Part shown: positions 28,385 through 37,161 of the stretch, piece by piece | Layout: the number at the start of each line of letters is the position of its first letter | Position numbering within the stretch: position 1 is the stretch's first letter | Source: an uncultured Chryseobacterium sp. | GTDB lineage: Bacteria; Bacteroidota; Bacteroidia; Flavobacteriales; Weeksellaceae | Assembly: GCA_913778505.1 (NCBI GenBank) | Contig: CAJYWD010000004.1 | Location: 90,433-154,432, forward strand | Reading direction: 5' to 3' | Length of the DNA stretch: 64,000 nt | Program-made: the position numbers and the translations under genes | The notes under the pieces: model-generated | The model's database searches: none | The model's input: the letters and a program-made list of their open reading frames with translations, nothing else | What the model was told of the DNA's origin: nothing

Positions 28385-28957
28385 TTATTTTCTATCACTC
28401 GGATTCCAATATTCCTCAGCTTCACCGTGAAGCACGGAAACATATCTTGCCAACACAAAAAGATAATCCGACAAACGGTTCAGATATTTGATCAGTTCCG
28501 CTCGTACTTCTTCAGTTTGATTGAGGAAAACCAGGCTTCTTTCCGCACGTCTGCAAACCGTTCTCGCCACGTGAAGAAAAGTCGCTGCTTTCCCACCGCC
28601 CGGCAAAATGAAATATTGCAAAGGTTCTACTTTCGTTTCCATTTCGTCCATCCAGGTTTCCAGTTCTTCAATTTCTTTGTCGGAAATCACGAGTGGTAAT
28701 CGTGCTTTTCCGTTGGCCAAAAACAACTTGTCAATAGGTGTAGAGGCTTCGGAACCAACTGTGAAAAGGTCAAACTGGATTTTTTTGAGTTGATGAATGA
28801 CCGCTTCATCTTCGATATGAGATTTGGCAACGCCGATCGAAGCGTTCAGCTCATCAATGTTTCCGTAAGATTCTACTCTCGCACTCGCTTTGGAGATTCT
28901 GCTCCCGCCGTAAAGTCCGGTTTCGCCCTTGTCGCCGGTTTTGGTATAGATTTTCAT
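28385..28957 (-). CDS. Cob(I)alamin adenosyltransferase (PduO/MMAB type)
   Basis: Attaches the 5'-deoxyadenosyl group of ATP to cob(I)alamin. The N terminus KIYTKTGDKGETGLYGG is the PduO-type ATP-binding motif; VARTVCRRAER and the following LNRLSDYLFVLAR close the active site. 190 residues are normal. It is upstream of the small lipoprotein and thiN genes on the same strand but is separated from them by the palindromic repeat at 28317. No cobalamin riboswitch is visible. Confidence 0.93.
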   Translation of the reverse strand: MKIYTKTGDKGETGLYGGSRISKASARVESYGNIDELNASIGVAKSHIEDEAVIHQLKKIQFDLFTVGSEASTPIDKLFLANGKARLPLVISDKEIEELETWMDEMETKVEPLQYFILPGGGKAATFLHVARTVCRRAERSLVFLNQTEEVRAELIKYLNRLSDYLFVLARYVSVLHGEAEEYWNPSDRK

Positions 28958-29146
28958 TGTAATTTTTTCGAAAGTTTAAAATTAAGGTTTTTATTTTTTA
29001 AACACTTAAGTCATTTTAGAAAGATATTGAATAATGAAAACTAAGTTCACTGAAGCTAATGTGTTCTTATGTGAATTCTATGATATTAAAAATAGAACTT
29101 AAGTGTTAATTTCTATGTATTTTAAATTTATCCTTAACTTTCTAAG

Positions 29147-30958
29147 ATGAAAAAACCTTTTCAGAAAACTACCAATCTAATTCATATTTTCGAGCAGCTC
29201 AAGAGCTTCATCAAGCCGTACAAATGGATGGTTTTCGGGACTTTGGCTTTGACTTTTATCGGCGCATTATTCGCGCAGGTCAATCCGTTGGTTTTGAAAT
29301 ATACGGTGGACGAGGTCACAAAATTGGTTGGTTTGCCAAATCCAATGTCGGAAGGCATTCACGTTTTGATTCTGATTTCGATTATACTTTTAGGAAAGGA
29401 ATTGGCGAATATTTTTATTCAATTCGGGCAGAAATTTTATGGTGAAAAAATCCGTATCAACGTCAGTTCAGAATTGGCACAAGCTGCGATTGACAAAATC
29501 CTGACTTACCGGATTGCTTATTATAACGACGACCGGCACGAATCCGGAAAACTGCAAATCCGCATAGACAGAGGCATTGAAAGCTTAACAAAACTCGTTC
29601 AGAATTTTTTCATTGACATTCTTCCGTTGTTTTCGACTGCGATTATTGCGCTGATCGTGATGTATATGCAGAACGTTTACGTTGGTTTGGTTTCGACTTT
29701 TGTGATTCCGATTTATTTTTATGTAACCTCAAGACAAGCCAAAAAACTGGGAAATGTCCGAAGAACTCTGCGAAATCAAAGGGAACAAAAAACATCCGGG
29801 CTTTTGAATCTCATCAATTCCATAATGGTCATCAAGAGTTTTGTGCGCGAACAATTCGAAGGCAGAAAACAGTACAATCTCCAGATGCACCTGATGGAAA
29901 GCCAGTTGTACACACGCAGAACGAGCTTTATCTTCGATGGTTTGAAAACGTTTATCGAGCAATTTGGTGTCGTTTTGATCATTCTTTTGACGGTTTATCT
30001 GGTGCTTGACCAGCAAATGACAATTGGTGCGATCATGCTTCACATTATGTTGTTCAACAATGTTTCTGCGCCTATACGCCAGCTTCACAGGATTTATGAT
30101 GATATGAATGATGCCTTTATCTATGCCGAAGGTTATTTTGAAATCCTGAATGATGACGACGAAACCGAACCCAACGGAACCATCAACAATATTCCAATTA
30201 AAGGCAACTTCGAAATCAAAAATGTGGATTTTACTTATCCGAACGGAATGAAAGCCTTGAAAAATGTTTCGCTAAAAATTGAAAATGGAAAAACGACCGC
30301 TTTGGTTGGACTGAGTGGCGCCGGAAAATCGACAATCATTAATTTGTTATGTAAGTTTTACGAACCGGATTCGGGAGAAATTCTTCTGGATGGCAACAAT
30401 CTGGATGACTTTGATAACGATTATCTGCGTGATGACCTTGGTCTGGTACTTCAGAAAAATCATATTTTCAAAGGAAGTATTGAAGATAATATCCGTTATG
30501 GAAACCTGGAAGCAACGCTTGACCAAATCAAAGAAGCGGCGACAAAAGCTTATCTCCACGATCAGATTTTGGATTTGCCGGACGGTTACAATCACGATGC
30601 CACGCAACTTTCCGGCGGTCAGCAACAGCGGATTGCCATTGCAAGATTATTCCTGAAAAATCCGCCCATCATTTTCCTTGATGAACCGACGGCAAGTCTG
30701 GATGCGATTGCCACTGAACAAATTAAAAATTCTCTTGATGCGATAAAAAAAAACAGAACGGTGATTATTATTTCACATTCTTTATCGCAGATTTTGGATT
30801 CTGATATGATTTATGTGATGAAAAAAGGCGAAGTGGTGGAAAACGGAACGCACGAAGAATTGTACGAAAAAGAGGGAACGTACCGGGAGATTTTCGATGC
30901 GTCTGCCAGAAGTCTGAATCTGGATAGATTGATGAAAACTTATAAGGATGAGAGTTAG
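29147..30958 (+). CDS. ABC exporter half-transporter (ATPase fused to permease)
   Basis: 603 residues. The N-terminal membrane domain has about six helices; the C-terminal ATPase has Walker A GLSGAGKST, signature LSGGQQQR, Walker B IIFLDEPTA and the H-loop ISHS. It forms homodimers or heterodimers and exports lipids, drugs or peptides; the substrate is not evident from the sequence. A TAACTTTC box ends 4 nt before the ATG. Gene order to the WYL regulator at 31102 is the same strand with a 143-bp spacer. Confidence 0.9.
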   Translation: MKKPFQKTTNLIHIFEQLKSFIKPYKWMVFGTLALTFIGALFAQVNPLVLKYTVDEVTKLVGLPNPMSEGIHVLILISIILLGKELANIFIQFGQKFYGEKIRINVSSELAQAAIDKILTYRIAYYNDDRHESGKLQIRIDRGIESLTKLVQNFFIDILPLFSTAIIALIVMYMQNVYVGLVSTFVIPIYFYVTSRQAKKLGNVRRTLRNQREQKTSGLLNLINSIMVIKSFVREQFEGRKQYNLQMHLMESQLYTRRTSFIFDGLKTFIEQFGVVLIILLTVYLVLDQQMTIGAIMLHIMLFNNVSAPIRQLHRIYDDMNDAFIYAEGYFEILNDDDETEPNGTINNIPIKGNFEIKNVDFTYPNGMKALKNVSLKIENGKTTALVGLSGAGKSTIINLLCKFYEPDSGEILLDGNNLDDFDNDYLRDDLGLVLQKNHIFKGSIEDNIRYGNLEATLDQIKEAATKAYLHDQILDLPDGYNHDATQLSGGQQQRIAIARLFLKNPPIIFLDEPTASLDAIATEQIKNSLDAIKKNRTVIIISHSLSQILDSDMIYVMKKGEVVENGTHEELYEKEGTYREIFDASARSLNLDRLMKTYKDES

Positions 30959-30982
30959 ACAAATTTTACTGATAATTTTTAT

Positions 30983-31053
30983 TCTCGCAGATTTAGCGAA
31001 TTTTGCAGATATTCATATGGCTAGATTTGCGTTATCTGTAAAAATCAGCGAGA
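30983..31053. repeat. Nested inverted repeat with TCTCGC-GATTT arms
   Basis: TCTCGC-A-GATTT (30983-30994) pairs with AAATC-A-GCGAGA (31042-31053); GCAGATA and TATCTG inside can pair as a second stem. Words resemble the spacer at 11600. Confidence 0.5.
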
Positions 31054-31101
31054 GAAATAGGTATTTAGAATAGACTAAAATTTCAAAGAATTCTAAACAA
31101 A

Positions 31102-32058
31102 ATGAATGAAGATCATTACATCAAAAAAATAGACCGCGTCACCTCGATTCTGACACAACTGCAAAGTAAATCCATTGTCCGGGCGCAGGATTTGGCTGAG
31201 AAATTTGATGTCAGCATCAGAACGATTTACCGGGATATCAAGACTTTGGAAAATGCCGGAGTTCCGATTTTTGGAGAAGCTGGTTCCGGTTATTCTTTGG
31301 TAGACGGCTACAAACTGCCGCCCGTGATGTTCACAAAAGAAGAAGTTTTGAGTTTCATTACGGCAGAAAAACTGATGCAAAAATTCTCTCACGAAAGTCT
31401 CGATTCTCATTACAATTCTGCAATGGAAAAAGTGAAAGCAGTCATCCGAAATTCGGAGAAAACTATGGTTCAGAATATCGAAAATCAGATTGATGTTTAC
31501 ACGCACCGACCAGAAAAACCGGATGCTGCCAAGAATATCATTCCGACCATTCTGGAAAGCATTGCCGAAAAGAAACAACTGAAAATCAGTTATCAAAACG
31601 TGAGGGATGAACCTAGCGAGCGCACCGTTGAAGCGGTTGGGATTTTCTACGAAATCAGTTATTGGTATATGATGGCGTTTTGTACGATGCGAAAGGATTT
31701 CCGTCAATTCCGCATTGACAGGATTTTGAAAATCGAAAAAACCGAAAATCTGTTTTTACAGAATTACGGCAATATTATCGATTACAGAAAAAAATCGGAC
31801 GATAGAAAAGTGGAAGTCAAACTTCTGGTCGAGAAAAAAATAATGCCTCACCTGGTGAATTCCAAAATCTATTACGGTTTGATTGCCGAGGAAGAAACCG
31901 AAAACGGAATGCTTCTCACCTTCGAAACCGAATGGATTGATGAAGGTTTTCCGCGCTGGTTGATTACGTTTTTAGATTACGCTCAAATCATAGAACCTGA
32001 AAATTTGAAAGTAATTATGACTAATTTGATTGGTAATATTTCTAAGAATCTAACATAA
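31102..32058 (+). CDS. HTH and WYL domain transcriptional regulator (YafY family)
   Basis: 318 residues. The N-terminal winged helix-turn-helix is at about 8-65 (SIRTIYRDIKTLENAG), then the WYL domain follows (ISYWYMMAFC), whose tryptophan/tyrosine/leucine pattern senses ligands or nucleic acid. The divergent-to-convergent arrangement with the DinB gene (facing it) and the TGACAA-GTGT-TTGTCA dyad at that gene's promoter point to DinB as its target. The link is inferred. Confidence 0.87.
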   Translation: MNEDHYIKKIDRVTSILTQLQSKSIVRAQDLAEKFDVSIRTIYRDIKTLENAGVPIFGEAGSGYSLVDGYKLPPVMFTKEEVLSFITAEKLMQKFSHESLDSHYNSAMEKVKAVIRNSEKTMVQNIENQIDVYTHRPEKPDAAKNIIPTILESIAEKKQLKISYQNVRDEPSERTVEAVGIFYEISYWYMMAFCTMRKDFRQFRIDRILKIEKTENLFLQNYGNIIDYRKKSDDRKVEVKLLVEKKIMPHLVNSKIYYGLIAEEETENGMLLTFETEWIDEGFPRWLITFLDYAQIIEPENLKVIMTNLIGNISKNLT

Positions 32059-32076
32059 AAATAATTAGACATTTTT

Positions 32077-32125
32077 TTGTCATTCCGGAGGAATCTCAAT
32101 AGTCTGGATTCCTCCGGAAAGACAA
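32077..32125. repeat. 19-bp inverted repeat, copy 2 (family A)
   Basis: TTGTCATTCCGGAGGAATC (32077-32095) and GATTCCTCCGGAAAGACAA (32107-32125) pair except for one position. It lies between the convergent WYL and DinB genes, where it may help end transcription. Confidence 0.7.
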
Positions 32126-32209
32126 AGACTACAGTTATACCTTATAAAAAAACCGCTTCAAACGAAACGGTTATTGTCTTTTCTCTTTGTTCCTGACTCT
32201 TACATCTTC

Positions 32210-32689
32210 TTACCTTTCTCTTTCCCAGAAAAACGGAGGTTCAATCCCCAAAGCTCTCAGGTAAACGTAACCTTGACCTCTGTGATGAATCTCATTCTCA
32301 ACAAAATAAAGAATGTTCTGGTAGATCGGAAACTCATACTGTCCAAAAAGGTTAAACATTTCCTGAAAACGTTCCTCCGAAATCTGAGAAAAATACTCGT
32401 TAATAGTTTCTGTTTCTTCGTCCCACTTTGCCAGAAGTTCGGCTTTGGTTGTCGGGTTGAAAGACTCATCAAATTCATTAATGATTCCAGTAACAATCGA
32501 CTTCAATGCCGGTCCGCCGATAGCAATCAGTTCAAGAGCCATTTTTGAGAATGGTCTCATTCCACCAATGGAAAACTCAAATAAATCTTTCTCCGGAAAA
32601 GTTTCAATGACTCTTTTGGTCAGATTTCTGTGGCCTTGCCAATGGATTAAAAGTTGTTGGGAATCCAGGACTTTTGCGTTTGCGTTCAT
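32210..32689 (-). CDS. DinB family protein
   Basis: A four-helix DinB/YfiT-like metalloenzyme of unknown substrate, 159 residues from ATG at 32689 (an upstream ATG at 32713 would add eight residues across the promoter). The metal-binding histidine triad fits QGHRNL, the conserved GH start and ENEIHHRGQ. Paired with a WYL regulator gene. Confidence 0.82.
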   Translation of the reverse strand: MNANAKVLDSQQLLIHWQGHRNLTKRVIETFPEKDLFEFSIGGMRPFSKMALELIAIGGPALKSIVTGIINEFDESFNPTTKAELLAKWDEETETINEYFSQISEERFQEMFNLFGQYEFPIYQNILYFVENEIHHRGQGYVYLRALGIEPPFFWERER

Positions 32690-32710
32690 AATAGTTTGTT
32701 TTATTTGATA

Positions 32711-32745
32711 CAAATTTATGATGCTGTTGTGACAAGTGTTTGTCA
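32711..32745 (-). promoter_or_regulatory. Promoter and dyad operator of the DinB gene
   Basis: On the minus strand TAAATTTG (32711-32718) matches the -7 box, 22 bp before the ATG. TGACAA-GTGT-TTGTCA (32730-32745) is a perfect 6+6 dyad over the -33 region, a position suited to a repressor or activator. The adjacent WYL regulator is the obvious candidate. Confidence 0.5.
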
Positions 32746-32811
32746 GTAGGATTTTTAGAATTAGAAAAATTTTTATCGCGAAGTCGCATGAAAGATATTT
32801 GGTTATTTATG

Positions 32812-32846
32812 AAGAAAGTCGCAAATGAAAACTTTGCGACTTTCTT
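32812..32846. terminator. Strong hairpin downstream of lptB
   Basis: AAGAAAGTCGCAAA (32812-32825) and TTTGCGACTTTCTT (32833-32846) are perfect 14-bp arms with a 7-nt loop. It lies beyond the lptB stop codon on the minus strand. T runs on the minus side are short, so its role as a terminator is uncertain. The AAGTCGCAA word recurs at 27410 and 32779. Confidence 0.5.
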
Positions 32847-32885
32847 ATTTTAATTTTATGGAATTTACGTCTTTGCGATAAAAAC

Positions 32886-33614
32886 CTAAAACTTCTCAAA
32901 CCTAAAATTCTCTCCAAGATAAGCCTTCCTCACATCCGGGTCGTTTGCCAAATCTTCAGGAAGACCTTCTTTCAGGATTTTCCCTTCAAACATAATATAA
33001 GTTTTATTGGTAATTGCTAAGGTTTGTTGAACGTTGTGGTCAGTAATCAGAATTCCGATATTTTTCTCCACCAAAGATCTTACGATTTTTTGGATATCTT
33101 CTACCGCAATCGGGTCTACGCCGGCAAAAGGCTCGTCCAAAAGGATAAAATTCGGACTGGTTGCCAGACAACGCGCAATTTCGGTTCTACGTCTTTCACC
33201 TCCGGAAAGCAAATCGCCACGGTTTTTACGAACGTGTTCCAGGTGAAATTCCTCAATCAGTTCATCACACTTTTTCTGCTGTTCCTTTTTGGAAAGCTTC
33301 GTCAGTTGCAAAACGCCGAGAATATTATCCTCCACAGACAATTTCCGGAAAACCGACGCTTCCTGCGCCAGATAACCGATGCCATTCTGCGCACGCTTGT
33401 ACATCGCATCCTTCGTAATATTTTGATTATCAAGGAAAACATTTCCCAATGTGGGCTTCACCAATCCGACAATCATATAAAAAGACGTCGTTTTTCCGGC
33501 TCCGTTCGGGCCCAGAAGTCCGACAATCTCGCCTTGCTGAACCTCCAATGAGACACCCTTCACTACCTTTTTCGGTCCGTATTCCTTGATTAAATTTTCT
33601 CCGCGTAAAATCAT
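32886..33614 (-). CDS. lptB: LPS export ABC transporter ATP-binding protein
   Basis: The cytoplasmic ATPase of the Lpt system, which drives lipopolysaccharide from the inner to the outer membrane. 242 residues from ATG at 33614, starting [18 protein letters not shown]; a longer frame start at 33704 would add residues with no LptB resemblance. Walker [12 protein letters not shown], signature SGGERRR and Walker [13 protein letters not shown] are typical of LptB. Other lpt genes are not in the window. Confidence 0.95.
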   Translation of the reverse strand: MILRGENLIKEYGPKKVVKGVSLEVQQGEIVGLLGPNGAGKTTSFYMIVGLVKPTLGNVFLDNQNITKDAMYKRAQNGIGYLAQEASVFRKLSVEDNILGVLQLTKLSKKEQQKKCDELIEEFHLEHVRKNRGDLLSGGERRRTEIARCLATSPNFILLDEPFAGVDPIAVEDIQKIVRSLVEKNIGILITDHNVQQTLAITNKTYIMFEGKILKEGLPEDLANDPDVRKAYLGENFRFEKF

Positions 33615-33618
33615 AAAA

Positions 33619-33626
33619 CAAAGATA
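33619..33626 (-). promoter_or_regulatory. Candidate -7 box abutting the lptB start
   Basis: On the minus strand TATCTTTG matches TAnnTTTG and ends only 4 nt before the ATG, so transcription from it would give a nearly leaderless message. No -33 match. Confidence 0.3.
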
Positions 33627-33705
33627 TATTTTTTTGTTGGATGTTGGAAGATGGATGGTCATCCCATTCATTGTAAAAAAAGAAATGGTGGTACTGATGA
33701 TCAAT

Positions 33706-33900
33706 ATTTGGGCGTGTCCCTCGCCAAAGCTAAGGCCAATGCTCGGGTCAGGCTTTCCATTCCAAGTCCTCGCTCGTGCCTCGCTCCGGGCTTTCCACTA
33801 CACCCGAGGCTTTAGCCGAATTGTAAGAAGTAAATCATTCACGCGCTTCGCCAAGATTCACGTTTCCAAATTTTACATTGTACATTTTACATTGTACATT
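33706..33900. repeat. GC-rich element followed by four 7-bp units
   Basis: The spacer 33615-33915 holds two things. From ATTTGGGCG (33706) to about 33837 a stretch far richer in G and C than its surroundings has repeated CTCGCTCGT/CGGGCTTTCCA-like phrases; it begins like the elements at 7536 and 63421. At 33873-33900, just before the methyltransferase gene, are four 7-bp units TTACATT, GTACATT, TTACATT, GTACATT. Confidence 0.5.
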
Positions 33901-33915
33901 TGCAAAAATCCTAAA

Positions 33916-34686
33916 ATGCTCATAGAAAGCCTTCAAAACGAAAAAATCAAAAGACTGACCCGGCTGTTATCCAAGAATCAGGACAGAAGAAAAGCCGGCA
34001 TTTTCATCGTAGAAGGTCAGCAGGAAAATCAGCGTGCACTGCATTTTGGGAATCAGCCAGAAGAATTTTTCATCTGCGAATCTATATTCAACGGAAAATT
34101 GCCGGATTCCAAAATCCATTATGTTTCCGAAAAGCTTTATGAAAAGATCGCCTACCGCGGAACCACCGAAGGCATTATAGGCATTTATAAATTAGAACAA
34201 AGAAATCTGGATGAATTCAGACCAAAACAAGATTCAGCAGTCGTCATTTTAGAAAGTGTGGAGAAACCGGGAAATCTGGGTGCGATCTTGAGAAGCTGCG
34301 AAGCGTTTGGCATCAATGCACTCATCGTTACAGATCCACGAACAGACTTTTATAATCCCAATGTAATCCGTTCCAGCGTCGGCTGTCTGTTCGGAATGAA
34401 TATTTTCCAGGCATCGAACGAGGAAACTTTAGAATTTTTGAAAATCAACGGCTACCAAATCCTGACGACTTTTATGAGCGAAGATGCGCAGCACATCTAT
34501 TCTAAAGATCTACGGAAAAAATCGGCGGTTTTATTCGGAACAGAGCATTCCGGTCTCAGCGACTTTTGGAAAGGAAAAGGAAACAATGTTTTAATTCCTA
34601 TGTCCGGAACCATCGATTCATTGAACTTAAGTAATGCCGCCGCCATCTCTTGCTATGAAATCCTCAGACAGAAATTAGAGAAATAA
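33916..34686 (+). CDS. TrmH family RNA methyltransferase (SPOUT)
   Basis: Probably 2'-O-methylates a ribose in tRNA or rRNA using S-adenosylmethionine. 256 residues from ATG at 33916 (MLIESLQNEKIKRL); a frame start at 33586 would run through repeats and is rejected. The SPOUT knot motifs are ESVEKPGNLGAILRSCEAFG, LFGTEHSGLS and LIPMSGTIDSLNLS. Target nucleotide unknown. Confidence 0.88.
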   Translation: MLIESLQNEKIKRLTRLLSKNQDRRKAGIFIVEGQQENQRALHFGNQPEEFFICESIFNGKLPDSKIHYVSEKLYEKIAYRGTTEGIIGIYKLEQRNLDEFRPKQDSAVVILESVEKPGNLGAILRSCEAFGINALIVTDPRTDFYNPNVIRSSVGCLFGMNIFQASNEETLEFLKINGYQILTTFMSEDAQHIYSKDLRKKSAVLFGTEHSGLSDFWKGKGNNVLIPMSGTIDSLNLSNAAAISCYEILRQKLEK

Positions 34687-34688
34687 AA

Positions 34689-34713
34689 AAACCGCTCTCG
34701 AAAGAAGCGGTTT
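34689..34713. terminator. Terminator shared by the methyltransferase and small lipoprotein genes
   Basis: AAACCGCT / AGCGGTTT stem. The minus-strand side has seven T, so it is a strong terminator for the lipoprotein gene at 34736. Confidence 0.8.
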
Positions 34714-34735
34714 CAAACTCTTAACTTGGTTAAGA

Positions 34736-34966
34736 TTATTTTTTAGCAGCAGCTGAATCAACTTTTTTTGCAGCACCTTCTACTTTAGCAGCAGCAGAAT
34801 CAACTTTTACAGCAGCAGAATCAACTTTAGCAGCAGCAGAATCAAGAGTTGCAGCAGAAGAATCAACTACAGCAGAATCAGCAGCAGCAGTATCAGTAGT
34901 TTCAGTTTTTTTACAAGCTACAAGAGCTACAGCAGCGATAGCAGCTACGAAGAATGACTTTTTCAT
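34736..34966 (-). CDS. Small Ala/Lys/Ser-rich putative lipoprotein A
   Basis: 76 residues from ATG at 34966. The signal peptide ends in a lipobox-like VALVAC (Cys near 18) followed by KK. The mature part is a run of near-repeats of the type DSAAAKVDSAA that should form charged alpha helix and contains no aromatic residue. It is a paralog of the protein at 36822-37058, which has the same MKKSxFVAAIAAxALVACKK start. The two genes share upstream sequence (see 35059). Function unknown; a periplasmic helical lipoprotein that is abundant is one guess. Confidence 0.8.
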   Translation of the reverse strand: MKKSFFVAAIAAVALVACKKTETTDTAAADSAVVDSSAATLDSAAAKVDSAAVKVDSAAAKVEGAAKKVDSAAAKK

Positions 34967-35058
34967 AATCAATAAATTTAAATTGTTAGTTAATAGATTG
35001 TCCTTATTTGAACGCCACAAAATTAGGCTAACAAATAAATCTTGTATTTGAAAATTAA

Positions 35059-35109
35059 TTGTAATATATTTGTAAAACACGATTTACAAATAAGAACAAC
35101 TGTAAATCA
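35059..35109. promoter_or_regulatory. Conserved block upstream of lipoprotein A, with TTTGTAAA/TTTACAAA dyad
   Basis: A 51-bp block nearly identical to the block at 37162 before lipoprotein B. TTTGTAAA (35069-35076) and TTTACAAA (35083-35090) are inverted arms, and a TGTAAATCA half-site follows at 35101. It begins 93 bp upstream of the lipoprotein start and 24 bp upstream of the oppositely directed gene at 35133, so it could control both. Confidence 0.6.
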
Positions 35110-35132
35110 ACCAATTAAGACAATTTACGATT

Positions 35133-36212
35133 TTGAGCGATATAGAATTTTTACATTTTCAGTCTTTAAAAAAGGCCGTTCAGGAAAAATATCTTGAAAC
35201 ACATTCCCCGTCTTACGACGATATTTCCAAATGGAAAGGGATTGATATTATTTATTTTCAGGAAGATCTCAGGCAAAAAGCGAAGGGCAATATCAGCGAA
35301 AAAACGTTTTACACCTATTTTAAAAATAACGCGCAGGAAAAAATCCCGAGAATTGATATGCTCAATATTCTTTCTGTTTATTCCGGATATATTTCATGGT
35401 CGGACTTCAAAAAGAAAAATAAGATTGAAGCAGAAGCATCTTCCGAAGCTGGAGTTACAGGTTCCGAAAAACAGACGTCAGACCATGTGGTAGAAAGGGC
35501 TCAGGAAGAAGCGCTTACTGTAATTCCGGTTTCGATAGACAATCAGCCTGTGGATGAAATCATTCAGAATGTAGAAAATACAAAAGGAAACCCGAGCTTC
35601 CTGAGACGTTACCTTTGGCTGGGAATTTCGGCATTTTTGTTTGCGGTGGTTTTGGTTTTGGTTTTTTATGATAATTTATTTTATAAAAAATACACCTATG
35701 CCTTTACGGATGCTGACAGGAACTCGTCCATCAAAGGCGAACTGGACGTAAAAATAATCCGGGAGAATGAATCGCCGATACTTTTCAAAGTCAATCCCAA
35801 CTCGAAATTTGTTTACGAGACAAAAAGTAAGAATCTCAAGATGATTATATCCTCGCCATTCTATAGGTCGGACACCGTTACAAGAGACCTGACAACTGCG
35901 CCGTCGTCAGAAAATATCGAGCTCAAGCCTAATGATTATGCCATTCAATTATATTATTACTCCAAGTCTATAACTGATTTCAAGAAAAAAACAAACGAAC
36001 TTAACAAACTCATCAGTGACAATGCCCTTATTTATCAGGTAGTAGACAGTGATATCTACGGCATTGAAACACTCGACAAACAAAAATACATCTCGCTGGT
36101 CACACTTCCCACCACGTCGTTAGAAAATCTGGAAGTAATTGACTCTCAGATGAAAAATGGAAAAATTGTAATGATCAAATTCAAAATTACAGATGATGGA
36201 AAAGAGAAATAA
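35133..36212 (+). CDS. Single-pass membrane protein of unknown function
   Basis: 359 residues starting at a TTG codon; the only ATG alternatives lie deep inside the conserved-looking N terminus. Residues 1-90 are a compact, charged helical domain (KTFYTYFKNN, YISWSDF). A linker of Glu/Ser-rich sequence leads to a membrane helix near 165-185 (AFLFAVVLVLVF). A beta-rich domain of about 170 residues follows on the other side. The arrangement (cytoplasmic helical domain, one helix, periplasmic domain) is that of a signal or stress sensor, but no family was recognised. Its 3' end overlaps the next gene by 20 nt. Confidence 0.65.
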   Translation: MSDIEFLHFQSLKKAVQEKYLETHSPSYDDISKWKGIDIIYFQEDLRQKAKGNISEKTFYTYFKNNAQEKIPRIDMLNILSVYSGYISWSDFKKKNKIEAEASSEAGVTGSEKQTSDHVVERAQEEALTVIPVSIDNQPVDEIIQNVENTKGNPSFLRRYLWLGISAFLFAVVLVLVFYDNLFYKKYTYAFTDADRNSSIKGELDVKIIRENESPILFKVNPNSKFVYETKSKNLKMIISSPFYRSDTVTRDLTTAPSSENIELKPNDYAIQLYYYSKSITDFKKKTNELNKLISDNALIYQVVDSDIYGIETLDKQKYISLVTLPTTSLENLEVIDSQMKNGKIVMIKFKITDDGKEK

Positions 36213-36792
36213 ATCTTATCAATGGATAGCCATTCCAGTATTACTGACCATCGGAATCATTTCCTGCAATAAAAAGTATGACGGTGTAGATAATTCCATG
36301 GAAACGCTGCGCAATGCTAACAATAATGCGACCTATAGCAAAACGAAGCTGGACAGCATGCAAGCGACCAATATGATTACTTCGCAGAAAGTCCAGGATT
36401 TACTGGATTTGTCGGCGCTTTATACTTCGGGAAATAAAGACACGGAAATAGATTCTGTCATTTATACCCAGATGCAGGCGCATTTTCTCACGAAAGATTC
36501 CAACAACCTCAAGCCGCTGCTCAGAGAAATGGACAGTCTGAAGGTTCGATACGCCAAAGTCAACAATCTCAGCACTTCGAAAGAAGTCAAAAATCAGGAT
36601 ACGCTGGACTTTGCCACCTTCGATGTCGAATATTATGATAACAAAAAAACATACATCACTACTGTGAACCGTAAAGCAGAATACATGCTGAAAGCGTCTC
36701 CAGTCAAATTTCAGAAAGAGTTTAAGTTTTACTTTACCAAATTCTATCCGAAGAAAACGGACAGCATCCAAATAGAAAAAGCCGCTAAGTAG
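36193..36792 (+). CDS. Putative lipoprotein overlapping the preceding gene
   Basis: 199 residues. ATG at 36193 or the adjacent one at 36196; signal peptide and lipobox GIISC (Cys near 26) followed by NKKYDG. A helical, charged mature domain without recognised motifs. The 20-nt overlap with the sensor-like protein implies coupled translation and a shared complex in the periplasm. Closed by a terminator shared with the gene at 36822. Confidence 0.65.
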   Translation: MMEKRNKSYQWIAIPVLLTIGIISCNKKYDGVDNSMETLRNANNNATYSKTKLDSMQATNMITSQKVQDLLDLSALYTSGNKDTEIDSVIYTQMQAHFLTKDSNNLKPLLREMDSLKVRYAKVNNLSTSKEVKNQDTLDFATFDVEYYDNKKTYITTVNRKAEYMLKASPVKFQKEFKFYFTKFYPKKTDSIQIEKAAK

Positions 36793-36802
36793 CGGCTTTT
36801 TC
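36777..36802. terminator. Bidirectional terminator
   Basis: AAAAGCCGCT / AGCGGCTTTT stem with a 4-nt loop inside the end of the lipoprotein gene; convergent with the gene at 36822. Confidence 0.8.
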
Positions 36803-36821
36803 TTTAATTAGAAAGTTCTAA

Positions 36822-37058
36822 TTATTTTTTGATTTCTTCTTTGGCAGCTTTCTCGTCAGCTTTTACTTCAGCTTTAGCAGAATCAGCAGTAGCTTTTACT
36901 GAATCAACAGTAGCAGTTTTAGTAGAATCGATAGCAGCAACAGCAGAATCAGCTTTTGCGTCTACTGAATCAACAGCAGCAGCTTCTACGTTATCAGTTT
37001 TTTTACAAGCTACAAGAGCGATAGCAGCGATAGCAGCTACAAATAATGACTTTTTCAT
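36822..37058 (-). CDS. Small Ala/Lys/Asp-rich putative lipoprotein B
   Basis: 78 residues, same start as lipoprotein A (MKKSLFVAAIAAIALVACKK, lipobox VALVAC region) and a helical low-complexity mature part with repeated D-S-x-K/V-A patterns ending in EKAAKEEIKK. A -7 box TACCTTTG lies at 37122-37129 on the minus strand, 63 bp before the start, so the leader is long. Paralog of 34736-34966. Duplication is visible in both coding and upstream sequence. Confidence 0.8.
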   Translation of the reverse strand: MKKSLFVAAIAAIALVACKKTDNVEAAAVDSVDAKADSAVAAIDSTKTATVDSVKATADSAKAEVKADEKAAKEEIKK

Positions 37059-37161
37059 TTTCTAAAAATTTAAATTATTAATATATTGTTGTTCGTTAAT
37101 TACGTACTCATAATTACAAGACAAAGGTAGGATGGTGTGACAAAAATCATTAACAAATGAC

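Noticed and set aside
28164..29146. TPP or cobalamin riboswitch before thiN and the adenosyltransferase
   Set aside because: No conserved riboswitch core words were found; the leaders are short.
33586..33915. N-terminal extension of the TrmH methyltransferase
   Set aside because: The frame is open but runs through the GC-rich element and 7-bp repeats and encodes nothing like the family.
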